Source: Hyphomonadaceae bacterium (GTDB taxonomy: Bacteria > Pseudomonadota > Alphaproteobacteria > Caulobacterales > Hyphomonadaceae). From it: a DNA stretch of 64,000 nt. Of the stretch, positions 27,231-36,918 are shown piece by piece. How positions within the stretch are numbered: position 1 is the first letter of the stretch; each line of letters begins with the position of its first letter. The stretch lies in contig JANSWU010000005.1 in NCBI GenBank assembly GCA_024743315.1, forward strand, positions 352,744 through 416,743, read 5' to 3'. The position numbers were made by a program, and so were the translations under genes. Under the pieces are notes generated by a model. That model was not told where the DNA came from. It saw nothing but the letters and a program-made list of their open reading frames with translations, and did no database searches.

Positions 27231-27767
27231 CTAATCTTCAGGCTTGCCCTCATCTGCCCAGGCGTCGAAATCGGCGACGACAATACGTCCAAGGGCAAGA
27301 TCGACGACAGGCACATCCATCAATGTGAACGGAACCAGCACCGGCTTGCTGCGGGCGTCAACCTGGATTTCAATCAGGTCACCCGCACCATGATTGAGCA
27401 CGGCTTTAACTCGTCCGATTTTGTCGCTGCCGCCCGAGAAAACATCGAGCCCGACCAGGTCTTGGATATAGAATTCGTCGTCTTCTGTGTCCGGCAGTGT
27501 TTCGCGTGGGACGAACAATTTCGTACCCTTTAAGCTGTCCCAATCTTCCTTTTGGCGCGGGGTTTTGGCGGAGACAATGAAATGATCCTTACCGGATCGC
27601 GCCTTGATCGGATCGATGAGCACAGTGCCCTTTTCATCCAGAAGGGGGGCATACTCAAAAATCGCTTCTGGTTCGGCGGTAAAGCTTTTCACACGGACAT
27701 CTCCGCGCACGCCATGCGCGCCCAGAATGACGCCGACCGTCACCAAATTTGAGTTTCTTTTGCTCAT
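27231..27767 (-). CDS. rimM: Ribosome maturation factor RimM
   Basis: A 178-residue protein. The RimM beta-barrel start is VTVGVILGAHGVRGDVRVKSFT, and the PRC-barrel-like half has YIQDLVGLDVFSGGSDKIGRVKAVLNHG and LVPFTLMDVPVVDL. It binds S19/16S rRNA and assists 30S head maturation. The gene usually sits in rpsP-rimM-trmD-rplS, but here it stands alone between convergent gst and divergent ilvA, an unusual position. Confidence 0.93.
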   Translation of the reverse strand: MSKRNSNLVTVGVILGAHGVRGDVRVKSFTAEPEAIFEYAPLLDEKGTVLIDPIKARSGKDHFIVSAKTPRQKEDWDSLKGTKLFVPRETLPDTEDDEFYIQDLVGLDVFSGGSDKIGRVKAVLNHGAGDLIEIQVDARSKPVLVPFTLMDVPVVDLALGRIVVADFDAWADEGKPED

Positions 27768-27857
27768 CGCGGCTCTCGTAAACCTCAGCTTTACAGATTG
27801 AAAGCTTCCATTTTCATAGCACGCGCACTAGGAGTGCGCGCTGATGAAACAAAGACG

Positions 27858-29078
27858 ATGACCATGACCAAAACTTTGCCAATCTCGATTGAGGATGTCC
27901 GGGCCGCAGCGAAAGTGCTTGAAGGGCAGATTGAGCGCACGCCGATGCGCCATTCTCGGACCCTGTCTGAGATTACCGGGGCCGAGGTCTGGGTGAAGTT
28001 TGAAAACCTGCAATTTACCGCGGCGTTTAAGGAACGCGGGGCGTTGAACAAATTGTCCAAGCTCACTGAAGCACAGAAGAAAGCGGGTGTTGTCGCCGCC
28101 TCAGCTGGCAATCATGCGCAGGGCGTCGCCTATCACGGCCGCCGTTTAGAGATCCCAACGACAATTGTGATGCCGGTCACGACCCCGTTCAACAAGGTTG
28201 AACATACGCGCGCCTTTGGTGCGCGTGTGGTCCTGGAGGGACACACATTTGATGAGGCCAAGGCTTATGCCCAGAGCTTGCAACAACAAGAGGGCCTGAC
28301 CTGGATCCATCCCTTCGACGATGCCGATATCATGGCCGGGCAGGGCACGATCGCGCTCGAAATGCTGGAAGACAATCCGGACTTGGATACGCTGATCATT
28401 CCGATTGGTGGGGGTGGCCTGATATCTGGCATGGCAATGGCCGCCAAAGATCATAATCGCTTCATCCGCGTCATTGGCGTTGAGGCATCCATGTATGCCG
28501 GGATGCGGGCCCGCCTCGAGGGCCGCGAACCGAAAACCGGCGGCGCTTCTATCGCCGAAGGGATCGCTGTGAAAGATGTCGGGATCTTGACCGAACGCGT
28601 CGTGCGCGAGCTGGTCGATGATGTCGTTGTCGTCGAAGAAGAGCATATTGAGCGCGCCATCACCCTGTTTGCAGATATCGAAAAAACGGTTGCCGAAGGT
28701 GCCGGTGCGGCGGGACTGGCAGCAATGTTGGCGCATCCGACCAAGTTTGCTGGCCGCCGGGTTGGACTGGTTCTGTGTGGCGGCAATATTGACTCTCGCC
28801 TGCTGGCATCCGTGCTGACGCGGGCTCTGGTGCGCGACAATCGCCTGGTCAATATTCGGATCATTGGCGACGACCGCCCTGGTTTGCTGGCCTTGGTGTC
28901 CAAGGTCATTGGCGATGCCGGTGCGAACATTGTTGAAGTGACGCACAATCGCATCGCGCTCGATGTTCCGGCCAAGGGCGCTGAATTTGATATCCTGATG
29001 GAAACCCGCGACGCGCAACACACGCAGGATGTAATCGATGCGTTGACCCAGGCCGGGTATCCGCCACGGACCAACTGA
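27858..29078 (+). CDS. ilvA: Threonine ammonia-lyase (threonine dehydratase)
   Basis: About 406 residues. The PLP enzyme domain has FENLQFTAAFKERGALNKL with the Schiff-base lysine, ASAGNHAQGVAYHG and the glycine loop PIGGGGLISGMAM. The C-terminus has an ACT-type domain with DDRPGLLALVSKVIGDAGANI near residue 335. It deaminates threonine to 2-oxobutanoate for isoleucine, or for catabolism; the single ACT domain resembles the TdcB-like/short biosynthetic type. The start is taken at ATG 27858, although 27864 is equally possible. Confidence 0.92.
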   Translation: MTMTKTLPISIEDVRAAAKVLEGQIERTPMRHSRTLSEITGAEVWVKFENLQFTAAFKERGALNKLSKLTEAQKKAGVVAASAGNHAQGVAYHGRRLEIPTTIVMPVTTPFNKVEHTRAFGARVVLEGHTFDEAKAYAQSLQQQEGLTWIHPFDDADIMAGQGTIALEMLEDNPDLDTLIIPIGGGGLISGMAMAAKDHNRFIRVIGVEASMYAGMRARLEGREPKTGGASIAEGIAVKDVGILTERVVRELVDDVVVVEEEHIERAITLFADIEKTVAEGAGAAGLAAMLAHPTKFAGRRVGLVLCGGNIDSRLLASVLTRALVRDNRLVNIRIIGDDRPGLLALVSKVIGDAGANIVEVTHNRIALDVPAKGAEFDILMETRDAQHTQDVIDALTQAGYPPRTN

Positions 29079-29126
29079 TCCAGCGCGCTGCCTATGGTAA
29101 ATATTTTTGCTGAATCGGTTAAGATC

Positions 29127-29141
29127 TTAAAGTTTAGTTAG
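29127..29141 (+). promoter_or_regulatory. Possible CtrA-binding box before the M1 peptidase operon
   Basis: TTAA-N7-TTAG, one mismatch from TTAA-N7-TTAA, immediately downstream of a TTAAGATCTTAA palindrome (29119-29130), in the 116-base gap before the operon. Weak by itself. Confidence 0.3.
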
Positions 29142-29194
29142 AGAATCCCAGCTCTAGATGCGTCCGCGAAGTAGACGAAATTTCAGGGCTGATA

Positions 29195-31657
29195 ATGCGA
29201 TATTTGCTAGCTGTGTTTGGGATTGTGCTGACGGTCTCCGGCGCATGGGCGCAGGGGATCCAGCAAACCAAAGGTGAATTTCAGGACAAGTTCCGTCAAT
29301 TGGATGAGGTGCTGCCGAGTCCAAACGTTTATCGCAATGCCGCCGGCGAGCCAGGTCACCAATATTGGCAGCAACAAGCCGATTATTCGATCAAGGTCAG
29401 CCTTGATGAACCGGCCCGGCGCCTAACGGCTTCATCGACCATCACCTATACCAACAATTCTCCAGACACGCTGCGCTATCTCTGGTTGCAGCTGGACCAG
29501 AACCGGTATCGCGAAGACTCGATTGCCGAGATGACGCGGACGTTCACGGCAAAGCCCCAAGGCTCGGTCAATTTGCGCGGCGCGTTGAAGCCGCAAATCC
29601 GCATCCGCTCGCTGCGGCGGATGCAGGATCAGGCCGATATGGATTATGGCTATGATATCAACCGGGTCGAGGATACGCGCGGCAACGCGCTGCCGCATAC
29701 GATTGTCGGCACCTTGATGCGGATCGATCTTCCGCGGCCGTTGGCGCCAGGACGTTCGACAAGTTTCGAGATTGATTGGGCCTATAATCTGGTCAACCAG
29801 GATGCGATGGGCGGCCGCGCCGGCTTCGAACATTTCCCGGATGATGCGCGCGAGGGCGGCAACGATATCTTCCTGGTTGCCCAATGGTTTCCGCGCATGG
29901 TCGCCTATTCCGATTATGAGGGCTGGCACAATAAGGAGTTTCTCGGCAGCGGCGAGTTCACGCTTGAGTTTGGTGATTATGATGTCGAGATCACCGTGCC
30001 GGACGATCATATCGTGTCTTCGGCTGGGGTGCTGCAAAATGATCGGCAAGTCCTGACCGCCACTCAGCGCGCCCGTCTCGCCGAAGCGGCGAATGCGGAT
30101 CGGCCGGTCTTTGTCGTCACGCCCGAAGAAGCCGAAGCGAATGAATCCTCCAATCCGACCGGCACCAAGACTTGGCGGTTCGAAGCCAAGAATGTGCGTG
30201 ACTTTGCTTGGGCGAGCTCGCGCAAATTTGCCTGGGACGCGCAAGGTTTCAAGCAGCCTGGCGCCGAATTTGAGACGGTCATGGCCATGTCCTTCTATCC
30301 GAAAGAAGGTGGTGAGCTTTGGCAGAAATATTCGACCGCCGCGGTGGTCCATACGATGGACGTGTATAATCGGTTCGCGTTTGATTATCCCTATCCAACC
30401 TCGCAATCGGTCAACGGACCGGTTGGCGGTATGGAATACCCGATGATCACATTTAATGGCCCGCGCACGACCCTGCAGGATGACGGCACCCGGACCTACA
30501 CAATGGCCGAGAAGCGTTTCCTGATCGGGGTCGTGATCCATGAAATCGGGCACATCTATTTCCCAATGGTAGTCAATTCCGACGAACGCCAATGGACCTG
30601 GATGGATGAAGGCCTGAACAGTTTCCTCGACAGTGTGGCCGGTTATGAATGGGATCCCGATATTCCATGGACCCGCTCGCTGCCACGGGACCTGGTCTAT
30701 TATATGGTGTCCGAAGAGCAGGTGCCGATCATGACGCAATCGGATAGCGTCTTGCAGCTTGGTCCGAATGCCTATGGCAAACCTTCTGCGGCCCTGCATA
30801 TTCTGCGCGAGACCATTCTCGGACGCGAGAAGTTCGATTTTGCCTTCCGAGAGTATTCGCGCCGCTGGAAATTCAAGCGCCCGACGCCGAGCGACTTTTT
30901 CCGAACCATGGAAGAAGCGTCCGGGGTCGATCTCGACTGGTTCTGGCGCGGCTGGTTTTACACCACAGATCATGTCGACATCTCGCTCGACCGTGTTTTC
31001 CAGATGCGTATGGACACGGAAGACCCGGATATTGATCTCGCCCGCGCCCGTGAAGACATGCAGAATGAGCCCGCCAAGATTGGGGTCACCGCGAATGAGG
31101 CGGAAGGCCTTGAAACCTGGGTCCAGCGTTTCCCTGACATTCGCGATTTCTATGACGAGAATGATATTTACACCGTCACCAATAAGGAGCGGAACGAATA
31201 CAAGCTGTTCCTCGACGATCTCGATCCCTGGGAGCGGCAGGTGTTTGATCGCGCCGTCGCCGAAGATGGCGAATATTATGTGCTCGAATTCTCAAACGTG
31301 GGCGGCCTCGTCATGCCGATCATTCTCGGCTTCGAATTTACCGATGGCAGCACGGACAAGGTCTACATTCCGGCTGAGATCTGGCGCAAGAACCCGCACC
31401 GTGTCAGCAAGCTCTTTGTTTTTGAAAAAGGCCGTGAGCTGAACCAGATCATCGTCGACCCGGATTGGGAAACCGCTGATGCGGACCTTGAAAACAATTA
31501 CTATCCGCGCCGGATCACGCCGTCCCGCGTCGAAGCCTTCAAATTCCGCAATCCTTACTCTTTTGATCGCCGCGACATTATGCAGGATATCAAGACCGAG
31601 CTGTTGACGGATGAGAGCAAAACAGAAGATGCAGCCGAAGGTAAATCTGGAGGCTAG
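29195..31657 (+). CDS. Exported M1-family metallopeptidase
   Basis: An 820-residue protein with a cleavable signal peptide (MRYLLAVFGIVLTVSGAWAQ). The zinc site VVIHEIGHIYFP (HExxH) near residue 450 is followed by the Glu in WTWMDEGLNSFLD. GGMEYPMITFNG upstream replaces the GAMEN motif with a GGMEY form, as in other bacterial secreted M1 peptidases. It probably acts in the periplasm on peptides. It heads a same-strand run of exported proteins; the next gene starts two bases after its stop. Confidence 0.9.
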   Translation: MRYLLAVFGIVLTVSGAWAQGIQQTKGEFQDKFRQLDEVLPSPNVYRNAAGEPGHQYWQQQADYSIKVSLDEPARRLTASSTITYTNNSPDTLRYLWLQLDQNRYREDSIAEMTRTFTAKPQGSVNLRGALKPQIRIRSLRRMQDQADMDYGYDINRVEDTRGNALPHTIVGTLMRIDLPRPLAPGRSTSFEIDWAYNLVNQDAMGGRAGFEHFPDDAREGGNDIFLVAQWFPRMVAYSDYEGWHNKEFLGSGEFTLEFGDYDVEITVPDDHIVSSAGVLQNDRQVLTATQRARLAEAANADRPVFVVTPEEAEANESSNPTGTKTWRFEAKNVRDFAWASSRKFAWDAQGFKQPGAEFETVMAMSFYPKEGGELWQKYSTAAVVHTMDVYNRFAFDYPYPTSQSVNGPVGGMEYPMITFNGPRTTLQDDGTRTYTMAEKRFLIGVVIHEIGHIYFPMVVNSDERQWTWMDEGLNSFLDSVAGYEWDPDIPWTRSLPRDLVYYMVSEEQVPIMTQSDSVLQLGPNAYGKPSAALHILRETILGREKFDFAFREYSRRWKFKRPTPSDFFRTMEEASGVDLDWFWRGWFYTTDHVDISLDRVFQMRMDTEDPDIDLARAREDMQNEPAKIGVTANEAEGLETWVQRFPDIRDFYDENDIYTVTNKERNEYKLFLDDLDPWERQVFDRAVAEDGEYYVLEFSNVGGLVMPIILGFEFTDGSTDKVYIPAEIWRKNPHRVSKLFVFEKGRELNQIIVDPDWETADADLENNYYPRRITPSRVEAFKFRNPYSFDRRDIMQDIKTELLTDESKTEDAAEGKSGG

Positions 31658-31659
31658 TC

Positions 31660-32193
31660 TTGCGACACTGGTTTCGCCGTCTCGCATCTTTGTGGCTCGG
31701 GTTAAGCGCGCTTAGCGGCGGCGCGGCCGCACATGAGCAGGCAATCGGGTTCAGCGAAATCACGCTGGTCCAGCCGCTCGGATCTGATTGTTCGCAAGCG
31801 GACTGCCGGATTGAGGTGGCGCATCGCCTGAGCATTCATGATGCCGAGAGCACGTTGATGAATGTGCTCGGTGCCCGGGCTGATCTGATCGGGGATTTCG
31901 AGGCGCAGCAAAAGTTTGAGGCCTATGTCGCACGTCAGTTCACCTTGATCGATGCTGAAACCGAGATGCCGGTGACGCTCAACTTGTTAGGTGGCGAGGT
32001 CGAGCGTGGTCATTATTGGGTCTATCAGGAGGCTTTGATCGACACGCCCCTGACCGTTCTTTCGATTGAGCATGCCGTGCTGATGGATGCGATCCCAAAC
32101 CAAACCAATCGCGTCAACGTAAAGCATTTAGGACCTGTAAAAACGCTGGTATTCAGCGCCAATCCGGGGCCGCAAACCTTCCGCTTTGATTAG
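31660..32193 (+). CDS. DUF6702-type exported protein
   Basis: A 177-residue protein with an N-terminal signal segment ending GGAAAHEQ. The core has RIEVAHRLSIHDAESTLM near residue 49 and ENxx-type strands (VNVKHLGPVKTLVFSA). DUF6702 proteins commonly follow secreted M1 peptidases, and that is the situation here. No activity is known. The start is a TTG at 31660, two bases after the upstream stop, indicating translational coupling with the peptidase. Confidence 0.7.
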   Translation: MRHWFRRLASLWLGLSALSGGAAAHEQAIGFSEITLVQPLGSDCSQADCRIEVAHRLSIHDAESTLMNVLGARADLIGDFEAQQKFEAYVARQFTLIDAETEMPVTLNLLGGEVERGHYWVYQEALIDTPLTVLSIEHAVLMDAIPNQTNRVNVKHLGPVKTLVFSANPGPQTFRFD

Positions 32194-32252
32194 GTGACAG
32201 CTGCCTGGAACCGTCATACAGAGCGTTTTGTATAGCCTGTGGAGTAAGACTA

Positions 32253-33134
32253 TTGCGCAAACTCATCCTCGCCCTGGGCGGCTTGATTCTCGCAGCATGT
32301 GGTGGAGACCAACCAATGGACCCGAACGACCCCCTCGCAACCTATATCCCTTGGGATCCAGATCGGGCTGAAGTTCAGACCACGGAAAGCGGCCTGCAAT
32401 ATGTGGTTGTCCGCGAAGGGGAAGAGGGCGGCGACATGCCGGGCCCACGCGACCGAGTCAGCGTCATGTATGATGGTCGCCTTACTGATGGCACTGTGTT
32501 CGATAGTTCTTATGAGCGCGGATCGACCGCCACATTTGGAGTCGATCAAGTCATCCGCGGCTGGACCGAAGGCCTGCAACTGATGTCGCTTGGTGATGAG
32601 TTTGTTTTCTATATTCCGAGCGAGCTTGGGTATGGCGACAATCCACGCCCGGGAGGCAAGATCAAACCCGGTGACGATCTGATTTTCCGGGTCGAACTTC
32701 GCCAGATTGTCAAAGCGCCCGAACCGCGTCCGACGGATGAAGAAGCGTGGGACAAATACACCCCGTGGAACTCTGAGTGGCCAGAGGTTCAGAAAACCGG
32801 GTCCGGTCTGGAATATGTCGTTCTGGCGAGCGGAGATGCAGAAGGCACAAGCCCACAAGGCTCGGATCGTGTGGTCGTCTATTATGAAGGCCGGTTTGAC
32901 CAGGGTGGCGGCGTTTTTGACAGCGCTTTCAAGCGTGGCGAAGCCGCCATGTTCCCGGCCAATCGAGTCATCCCAGGCTGGGTTGAAGCTTTGCAACTCA
33001 TGAAACCCGGGGATCGTTGGTTGGTGCATGTGCCGGGCAATCTCGCATATGGTCCGAGCGGCAATGGTCCAATCCCACCGAATGCAGCCTTGAATTTCGA
33101 GGTTGAATTGATGGATGTCGTGCCGGTCGAGTAA
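32253..33134 (+). CDS. Tandem-FKBP peptidyl-prolyl isomerase lipoprotein
   Basis: A 293-residue lipoprotein (TTG start, lipobox ILAAC). It has two FKBP domains, about residues 55-150 and 190-290. Both keep the FKBP12-like active-site pattern: domain 1 has YDGRL, FDSSYERG, VIRGW and LGYG; domain 2 has YEGRF, FDSAFKRG, VIPGW and LAYG. Each domain is preceded by the same motif, YIPWD or YTPWN, then a GL(Q/E)YVV strand. It probably catalyses proline isomerisation of envelope proteins. It lies 59 bases after the DUF6702 gene and 38 bases before a second double-FKBP gene. Confidence 0.85.
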   Translation: MRKLILALGGLILAACGGDQPMDPNDPLATYIPWDPDRAEVQTTESGLQYVVVREGEEGGDMPGPRDRVSVMYDGRLTDGTVFDSSYERGSTATFGVDQVIRGWTEGLQLMSLGDEFVFYIPSELGYGDNPRPGGKIKPGDDLIFRVELRQIVKAPEPRPTDEEAWDKYTPWNSEWPEVQKTGSGLEYVVLASGDAEGTSPQGSDRVVVYYEGRFDQGGGVFDSAFKRGEAAMFPANRVIPGWVEALQLMKPGDRWLVHVPGNLAYGPSGNGPIPPNAALNFEVELMDVVPVE

Positions 33135-33172
33135 GATCGCATCGCATGGAGAGTTGAGAAGGGGAGCTCAAT

Positions 33173-34153
33173 ATGAACCGCCACACCAAATCTGCCGCTG
33201 CCATGATCGGCCTGCTGGCGCTCACCGCATGTGCGTCCTTGCCGAGCATGCCAAGTGGGGTCTTCGCGGGCTCTGGCCTGCCAGACTGCCCGGAATTGGA
33301 AACGGGTCCAGCGCCTTATGTGCCGCCATTCCCGGCTGAATGTCGGACGATGAACAAAACCGCATCTGGCGTTCGTTACATTCCGATTGCCAATGGCGAT
33401 ATGCAAGCTGGCGCGCCGCGCATGGATGCGACCATTGTCGTTAATTACGAAGCCTTTCTCGCTGAAACAGGCCAGCTCATCGACAGTTCTTATGCGCGCG
33501 GGGAATCGAGTGTTTACGACATGAGCGATCTGATCGATGGCTGGGCGGAAGCCGTGTCCCTGATGAATCCCGGCGATGAATGGTTGGTCTATGTGCCTTC
33601 TACCGAAGCGTTTGGAGAGGAGGCCCTTGGCGATCTCATCCCGGCTGGCTCCGATCTGGTATATCGCGTCGAGCTCGAAGGGTTCCTGTCAAATGCAGAG
33701 CTCCAGCAGGCCGCGGCGCAACCAGCGACCCCGGTAGCGCCATCCGGCCCGGATATGGCTGCCTGGCAAGTTTATTTGCCTTGGGACCCGGACAAGCCGG
33801 GGGTCACCACCTTGCCGAGTGGTGTGTCGCTGGTTGCTCTAGAGCGCGGACCTGCAGACGGGCCAACGCCTGGCCTGAACGATACCGTTCGCATCCATTA
33901 TGAAGGGCGATTGGCGGAAACCAGTGATTTCTTTGACAGTTCCTGGTCCGCTGGCGGACCAGCTGAGTTTCGCGTTGGCTCCCTCATCGCCGGTTTTACA
34001 GAAGCGTTGACTTATTTGCGTCCGGGCGATCATGTTTTGGTTCATATCCCCGCTGAGCAGGCCTATGGCGCGCAAGGCGCCGGGGATGTGATCCCGCCCA
34101 ATGCGGACCTGATGTTTCAGATCATCATGCTGGACATCTTGCCCGGCGAATAG
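33173..34153 (+). CDS. Second tandem-FKBP lipoprotein, partly degenerate
   Basis: A 326-residue lipoprotein (lipobox ALTAC). The first FKBP domain (about residues 75-175) has lost several ligand residues: LIDSS for FDSS, VYDMSDLIDGW for the F..VIxGW block, and EAFG for AYG. The second (residues 220-325) keeps FFDSSW and QAYG but has LIAGF, with Phe in place of the pocket Trp. The linker motif YLPWD precedes the second domain. It may act as a binding or chaperone module more than an isomerase. Paralogous to the upstream gene by duplication. Confidence 0.82.
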   Translation: MNRHTKSAAAMIGLLALTACASLPSMPSGVFAGSGLPDCPELETGPAPYVPPFPAECRTMNKTASGVRYIPIANGDMQAGAPRMDATIVVNYEAFLAETGQLIDSSYARGESSVYDMSDLIDGWAEAVSLMNPGDEWLVYVPSTEAFGEEALGDLIPAGSDLVYRVELEGFLSNAELQQAAAQPATPVAPSGPDMAAWQVYLPWDPDKPGVTTLPSGVSLVALERGPADGPTPGLNDTVRIHYEGRLAETSDFFDSSWSAGGPAEFRVGSLIAGFTEALTYLRPGDHVLVHIPAEQAYGAQGAGDVIPPNADLMFQIIMLDILPGE

Positions 34154-34156
34154 AGC

Positions 34157-34768
34157 TTAGAAACCGGCCCCGGGGCGGGCCAGATAATCGACTTCACTGG
34201 GAGTGTTGGGACGACCCAGAATTGCATTGCGATGCGGGAACCGGCCAAATCTTCGGATCACGTCGCGATGTTGATGAGCATAATCGAGCGATTTCTGACA
34301 GATCGGCTTAAAGGCGGGGCGAGCGGTGTCGAACAGGGATTGAAACGCGTCCACACAGCGATCTTGATGTTCAAGTCGCTCAGAGTGTTCCAGCGGCATG
34401 AACATAAAAGATTGCTCAATCTCGGTGAGGCCAAATTGTACGCCCTCAGACAGGCTATTGAGTGCAAGGTCGAGCGCCAATTCATCGAACGCGAATGATT
34501 CCGCCTCGCCGCGATAAATATTTCGGCTGAACTGATCGAGCACAATGATCGCCGCCAGTGTTTGCCGTGGGCCTGCCTGTGCCCAGTCTTTCGCAAGACC
34601 CTCTGCCAACACGTCCAGCAAAGGCCGAAAGTGTCGGACAATGAACTGGTCGGTGTCGGCGGATTTAATGAACCACCTCTTATTTCGGCGCTCGGCTGCG
34701 AAATGGTCATGCGTGGCCGGGCCGATCCAATAATCGAGCACGGCGCCAGGAGTCGGCAGCCCGTTCAA
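34157..34768 (-). CDS. DUF924 family protein
   Basis: A 203-residue helical protein matching the DUF924 (COG3803) family: YWIGPATHDHFAAE near the start, the conserved IIVLDQFSRNIYRGEAESFAFD near residues 74-95, the FMFMPLEHSE block and a C-terminal RFPHRNAILGR. The fold is TPR-like and function is unknown. It ends three bases from the FKBP gene and starts four bases after the ubiG stop, so it is probably in the ubiG transcript. Confidence 0.85.
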   Translation of the reverse strand: MNGLPTPGAVLDYWIGPATHDHFAAERRNKRWFIKSADTDQFIVRHFRPLLDVLAEGLAKDWAQAGPRQTLAAIIVLDQFSRNIYRGEAESFAFDELALDLALNSLSEGVQFGLTEIEQSFMFMPLEHSERLEHQDRCVDAFQSLFDTARPAFKPICQKSLDYAHQHRDVIRRFGRFPHRNAILGRPNTPSEVDYLARPGAGF

Positions 34769-34772
34769 AGGC

Positions 34773-35549
34773 TCAAGCCCCGGGTCGGTGTGACACCATC
34801 ATGTAATTGACTTTGGTATCGCCAGACAGGCGCCATTGGTCGGACAACGGATTGAAGCTCACACCCTGCGGCGCATCAACTTGCAAGCCAGCCGCTTTGA
34901 GCGGGGCTTCGATTTCATCCGGGCGCAGGAATTTCTCGAATTCGTGCGTGCCTTTCGGCAGCCAACCGAGGACATATTCGGCGCCAACAATGGCAAGCGC
35001 CCAGGCTTTGGCCGTGCGGTTCAGCGTCGCCACAATCATTAATCCGCCAGGTTTGACGAGTCCGGCGCAGTCTTTGAGGAATTGCGCTGGGTCGGCGACA
35101 TGTTCGACCACTTCGAGGTTGAGGACGACATCAAATGGCGCTTCACCAGCTTCGATCAATTCTTCGACCGTCCCGGCACGAAAATCGATGGACAGTCCGC
35201 TCTGTTCGGCATGGGTCATCGCGGTTTTGATATTGGCTTCGCTGGCATCGACCGCTGTAACACTAGCGCCGAGCCTTGCCATCGGCTCACTGACCAGACC
35301 GCCGCCGCACCCAATGTCGAGGAAACGAAGGCCTTCAAACGGGCGTTTCGCCGCTGGGTCGAGGCGGAAATGCGCTTCGACGGTGTCCCGAATAAACCCG
35401 AGCCGGACCGGGTTGAATTTGTGCAAAGGCTTGAACTTGCCTTTCGGGTCCCACCATTCGGCGGCCATGGCGGTAAATTTGGCGACCTCGCTGGGGTCGA
35501 TGCTGGGGCGTGTGGGTGATGTTTGTTCAGTCATTGCGGCAGCTGTCAT
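34773..35549 (-). CDS. ubiG: Ubiquinone biosynthesis O-methyltransferase
   Basis: About 258 residues. SAM motif I is [21 protein letters not shown] near residue 74, and motif II is [15 protein letters not shown]. The N-terminal signature [24 protein letters not shown] and the C-terminal region [19 protein letters not shown] match UbiG, which performs both O-methylations in ubiquinone synthesis at the membrane. The start may be 35549 or the Met at 35534; the frame remains open further upstream but lacks conservation. Divergent from lysC, a common alphaproteobacterial arrangement. Confidence 0.93.
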   Translation of the reverse strand: MTAAAMTEQTSPTRPSIDPSEVAKFTAMAAEWWDPKGKFKPLHKFNPVRLGFIRDTVEAHFRLDPAAKRPFEGLRFLDIGCGGGLVSEPMARLGASVTAVDASEANIKTAMTHAEQSGLSIDFRAGTVEELIEAGEAPFDVVLNLEVVEHVADPAQFLKDCAGLVKPGGLMIVATLNRTAKAWALAIVGAEYVLGWLPKGTHEFEKFLRPDEIEAPLKAAGLQVDAPQGVSFNPLSDQWRLSGDTKVNYMMVSHRPGA

Positions 35550-35642
35550 GAGTTTAGCAATCCTAATTGCGAAGTCGCGCTCAGCCCTATAAGGAAGCGC
35601 CTGCTTACCTGATCGCAGATGGGTTGTTTTGACGAGGCGGCA

Positions 35643-36893
35643 ATGGCGCGCACTGTACTGAAATTTGGCGGAACTTCCGTCGCTGATCTCGACCGCATCT
35701 CGCATGTGGCTGATATTGTTGCACATCGCGCCTCCAAGGGAGAGAATCTCGCCGTGATCGTCTCGGCCATGTCAGGCGAAACAAACAAACTTGTCGCACT
35801 CGCCAAAGGCGCAGCTGGCGAAGAGGTGGTCGGCGACGCGTTTGATGACGAGTATGACGTGGTTGTCGCCTCAGGCGAACAAGTGACCAGCGGGTTGCTG
35901 GCGCTATCCTTGCGTAAGCGCGGTTTGAAAGCCCGCAGCTGGCTCGGCTGGCAAATGCAGATGAAAACGCGTGAAGGCCATGGCGCCGCCCGGATTGACG
36001 GTTTTGACGAAGATAGTGGTCTCGGCGCCGCGATCGATGCAGGCGAAGTCGCCGTGATTGCAGGTTTTCAGGGCGTCACCGAAGAGGGACGTGTCTCGAC
36101 GCTCGGACGCGGCGGGTCAGACACGACGGCGGTTGCTGTCGCGGCCGCGCTCGGCTCGGTACCGTGCGATATCTACACCGATGTGGACGGGGTCTACACG
36201 ACGGACCCGCGCATTGTCCCGCAAGCGCGTCGTCTGCCCAACGTGTCGTATGAAGAAATGCTCGAAATGGCGTCTTTGGGGGCAAAAGTCCTGCAAACGC
36301 GCTCCGTTGAGCTTGCAATGAACCATCAAGTGCCGCTGCGGGTGCTGTCTAGTTTTGCCGGGCCAGAGGATGACAATCCCGGGACCTGGATCTGTAATGA
36401 GGATGAGATCGTGGAAAAACAGGTTGTAAACGGCGTCACCTATTCCCGGGACGAAGCCAAGATCACGCTCTATGGCATGGAAGACAAACCTGGCACCTCA
36501 GCCGGATTGTTCGCGCTGCTGGCGCGCGAAGGCGTGAATGTCGACATGATCGTCCAGGCCAATGCCCGCGGCGAAGGCCGGGCCAATATGGTGTTTACCT
36601 GTACCAGTGGGGACAGCGAGAAAGCGAAACGCGTGCTCGAGGCCAATCGCGATACGGTCAAGTTCGACAATATGGAGGTCAGCCGCGACGTCGCGAAAGT
36701 CTCCGTGGTTGGCGTCGGCATGAAATCGCATACCGGTGTGGCCGAAACCATGTTCGAGGCGTTGGCCGCCAAGAATATCAATATTGACGTTATCTCGACC
36801 TCTGAAATCAAGATTTCGGTCTTGATCGACACTGATTATACCGAACTCGCGGTCCGCGCGCTTCACACCGCGTTTGACCTTGACGCGAGCTAG
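35643..36893 (+). CDS. lysC: Aspartate kinase
   Basis: A 416-residue enzyme phosphorylating aspartate, the entry to lysine, threonine, methionine and diaminopimelate synthesis. The start [18 protein letters not shown] contains the KFGGTS motif. [18 protein letters not shown] is near residue 165. Two ACT domains follow residue 260 ([21 protein letters not shown] and [18 protein letters not shown]), implying feedback control by end products. The ATG at 35643 is preferred to 35619. Confidence 0.95.
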   Translation: MARTVLKFGGTSVADLDRISHVADIVAHRASKGENLAVIVSAMSGETNKLVALAKGAAGEEVVGDAFDDEYDVVVASGEQVTSGLLALSLRKRGLKARSWLGWQMQMKTREGHGAARIDGFDEDSGLGAAIDAGEVAVIAGFQGVTEEGRVSTLGRGGSDTTAVAVAAALGSVPCDIYTDVDGVYTTDPRIVPQARRLPNVSYEEMLEMASLGAKVLQTRSVELAMNHQVPLRVLSSFAGPEDDNPGTWICNEDEIVEKQVVNGVTYSRDEAKITLYGMEDKPGTSAGLFALLAREGVNVDMIVQANARGEGRANMVFTCTSGDSEKAKRVLEANRDTVKFDNMEVSRDVAKVSVVGVGMKSHTGVAETMFEALAAKNINIDVISTSEIKISVLIDTDYTELAVRALHTAFDLDAS

Positions 36894-36918
36894 CTGAAAG
36901 CCCCAACTGAGCCCAGGC

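Noticed and set aside
29432..30973. 513-codon open frame on the minus strand
   Set aside because: It lies fully inside the exported M1 peptidase gene, which has clear motifs; an antisense shadow of GC-rich codons.
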